Shown in pieces: positions 13,488-14,716 of a stretch of DNA of 14,716 nt. The position numbers were made by a program, and so were the translations under genes. A model generated the notes under the pieces. That model made no database searches. It saw nothing but the letters and a program-made list of their open reading frames with translations, and had not been told where the DNA came from. The DNA comes from an uncultured Pedobacter sp. (GTDB lineage Bacteria; Bacteroidota; Bacteroidia; Sphingobacteriales; Sphingobacteriaceae). Within the stretch, counting starts at the first letter, position 1; every line of letters begins with the position of its first letter. The stretch is from contig NZ_CAMLHF010000143.1 in assembly GCF_946479715.1 (NCBI RefSeq), positions 1-14,716 on the forward strand. Direction: 5' to 3'.

Positions 13488-13895
13488 TTAAGCGAGATAT
13501 TTTTGTAACAGCTTTTCCAACTCCTGAGGAAAAAGTGGTTTCTTTAAAAGTTTAATCACATATGGATTAGCCTCAGCCTTTTTAATATCACCAAAATCCA
13601 GAGTCGACGAAAGTATTGCGATTAAGCATTTATCTTTTACAACTGCCGGGAATTTCTTGTAGATTTCTAAAAATTCAAACCCGTCCATCTCGGGCATTTG
13701 TATGTCCAGCAAAATAAAATCGGGTAGATTTGCTACATCGTCGATATGTTTGTTTAGATAAGACAGGCCTTCTTCGCCAGAGTGACATAGAATCGTCTCG
13801 TCAAACAATTTAGAGATTGAAATGATTTTTGAGTTTATTTTAAGATCCACCTCATTATCATCCACCAGCATTACTTTTTTGTACTTACTTAACAT
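13488..13895 (-). CDS. Single-domain response regulator (CheY-like receiver)
   Basis: A 135-residue stand-alone receiver domain. The acidic pair D12-D13 (MLVDDNEVD), phosphoacceptor D64 (ILLDIQMPEMDG), the Ser/Thr switch around S96-S97 (ILSST) and K119 (LLKKP) are all present, so it should be phosphorylated normally. No output domain is present. The start codon overlaps the end of the upstream hybrid kinase gene by 11 bases, implying coupled translation and a shared pathway. It may relay phosphate onward or act by protein-protein contact. The glycosidase gene at 11438 is convergent and ends 40 bases away. Confidence 0.93.
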   Translation of the reverse strand: MLSKYKKVMLVDDNEVDLKINSKIISISKLFDETILCHSGEEGLSYLNKHIDDVANLPDFILLDIQMPEMDGFEFLEIYKKFPAVVKDKCLIAILSSTLDFGDIKKAEANPYVIKLLKKPLFPQELEKLLQKYLA

Positions 13896-14716
13896 TAGGG
13901 ATTGTAATTTTAAAAGTTGTTCCTTCTGCAGTATTTGAACTTACAGATATCTTTCCATTAATCTTGTTGAGCGCTTCTTTCACAATAAATAAACCTAAAC
14001 CACTACCATGATTGATCTTGCTTTTAAAGAACTGTGTGAAAATCTTTTCCAGATGTTCATTTAATATGCCCATCCCATTATCAGCAATGGTAATTTCTAC
14101 TGCTGCCGGGCCGACATTAACATTGATATCTACTTTTTTATTCTTCTCATCTTCTTTTTGATATTTGATAGCATTAGATATCAGATTACCCAATATCACT
14201 TCTATCCTGAAAACGTCTCCATAAAAAGGAATATCCTGTTTAATATTTACATGAAAATGGGTGTCTCTATCACTATAAGAATAAAGTTCAATCAGTTCAT
14301 TTATAAGGGTTGAAAAATTTACAGGTGTATGTTTGGCAACGGTTTTATTGTTTTTATAATATTGCAGTGTTTTTTGGATATAGTAATCCAGTTTATTAGA
14401 GCAGGTTTCTATTAAGCCCCAGTATTCGCCGCTAGAATTAAAAAGGCCTTCCATTTTTACCAGGTTCACTATACCCATTGCCGAAACAAGGGGAGCTCTT
14501 AATTCATGAGATATGCTATAGATGAACCTGTTTAGTTCATCATTGGTTTTCTCTAACTCGATAATTTTATTTCTTAAATCTATTTTTGCTTTGTAAGCGT
14601 CGTAAGCATTCTTTATGGAATTATGAAGTTCCAAATCATTCCAGGGCTTAGTGATGTATCTATAAATGTCGCCATGATTAATGGCATCTGCCAATGCTTC
14701 TATATCAGTGTAACCA
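13885..14716 (-). CDS. Hybrid receiver-histidine kinase (5' end outside the window)
   Basis: The frame stays open to the right edge, showing 276 residues of the C-terminal part. Visible residues 1-40 are the end of a receiver domain (GYTDIEALADAINHGDIYRY, conserved K23 in ITKPW), of the sort found at the front of RpfG-like and hybrid regulators. A helix rich in charged residues (33-62) links to a HisKA domain with the H-box YSISHELRAP (phosphoacceptor H70). The HATPase_c domain has N177 and N181 in GNLISNAIKY, D212/G214 in IADNGMGI and GSGLGL at 237-242, so the kinase core looks intact. No membrane segment is visible, so it is probably a soluble kinase whose receiver takes input from another kinase. 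It overlaps the response regulator gene by 11 bases. The part beyond 14716 cannot be judged. Confidence 0.9.
   Translation of the reverse strand, partial: GYTDIEALADAINHGDIYRYITKPWNDLELHNSIKNAYDAYKAKIDLRNKIIELEKTNDELNRFIYSISHELRAPLVSAMGIVNLVKMEGLFNSSGEYWGLIETCSNKLDYYIQKTLQYYKNNKTVAKHTPVNFSTLINELIELYSYSDRDTHFHVNIKQDIPFYGDVFRIEVILGNLISNAIKYQKEDEKNKKVDINVNVGPAAVEITIADNGMGILNEHLEKIFTQFFKSKINHGSGLGLFIVKEALNKINGKISVSSNTAEGTTFKITIPNVK

Noticed and set aside
1..14716. Search for CRISPR arrays, tRNAs, insertion sequences, phage genes and attachment sites
   Set aside because: Reading the window gave no regularly spaced repeats, cloverleaf-like genes, transposase or integrase frames; the only repeats are short operator-like ones.

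Overview
The window looks like a chromosomal segment of a Bacteroidota bacterium, most likely a Pedobacter-like member of the Sphingobacteriaceae. The evidence is the AT-rich DNA, A-rich leaders in place of Shine-Dalgarno sites, promoters of the -33 TTTG / -7 TAnnTTTG type, and gene families such as DUF4256, a GH127-type hydrolase and a DoxX/AHSA1/ArsR cluster. I see no insertion sequence, integrase, phage gene, CRISPR array, tRNA or rRNA. Genes are dense, and no gene-free stretch exceeds about 215 bases.

Region 1 (1-2161): the 5' part of a metallophosphoesterase gene runs off the left edge on the minus strand. Divergent from it is a short-chain dehydrogenase gene followed after 21 bases by an AraC-family regulator gene. 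The shared intergenic region carries two 18-base direct repeats at a 22-base period, a plausible AraC operator.

Region 2 (2158-5295): a five-gene minus-strand operon, arsR > SRPBCC/AHSA1 > DoxX > DUF4256 > DUF1801/OmdA. Its promoter holds two copies of a GTAG-N8-CTAC operator, one between the -33 and -7 elements and one just downstream of the -7. A YdeI/OmdA-family gene is divergent on the plus strand. This is the most system-like part of the window: a compact ArsR-controlled set of poorly characterised small proteins, with an OmdA-domain protein at each end.

Region 3 (5296-9226): an AroP-like aromatic amino acid permease with a TTG start and a leader of about 110 bases, closed by a hairpin that spans its stop codon. 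Then come an MFS exporter (minus) and a divergent LysR-type regulator (plus), which share an intergenic region containing tandem ATTGATT-based repeats.

Region 4 (9258-13447): a two-gene plus-strand unit encoding two secreted proteins, a PHP/CehA-like metallohydrolase and a GH127 (DUF1680) glycoside hydrolase. No SusC/SusD genes are adjacent. The pair suggests periplasmic or surface processing of a glycan or glycoconjugate, with unknown substrate.

Region 5 (13488-14716): convergent with the glycosidase gene, a hybrid receiver-histidine kinase (5' end outside the window) overlaps by 11 bases a single-domain response regulator gene, forming a phosphorelay pair.
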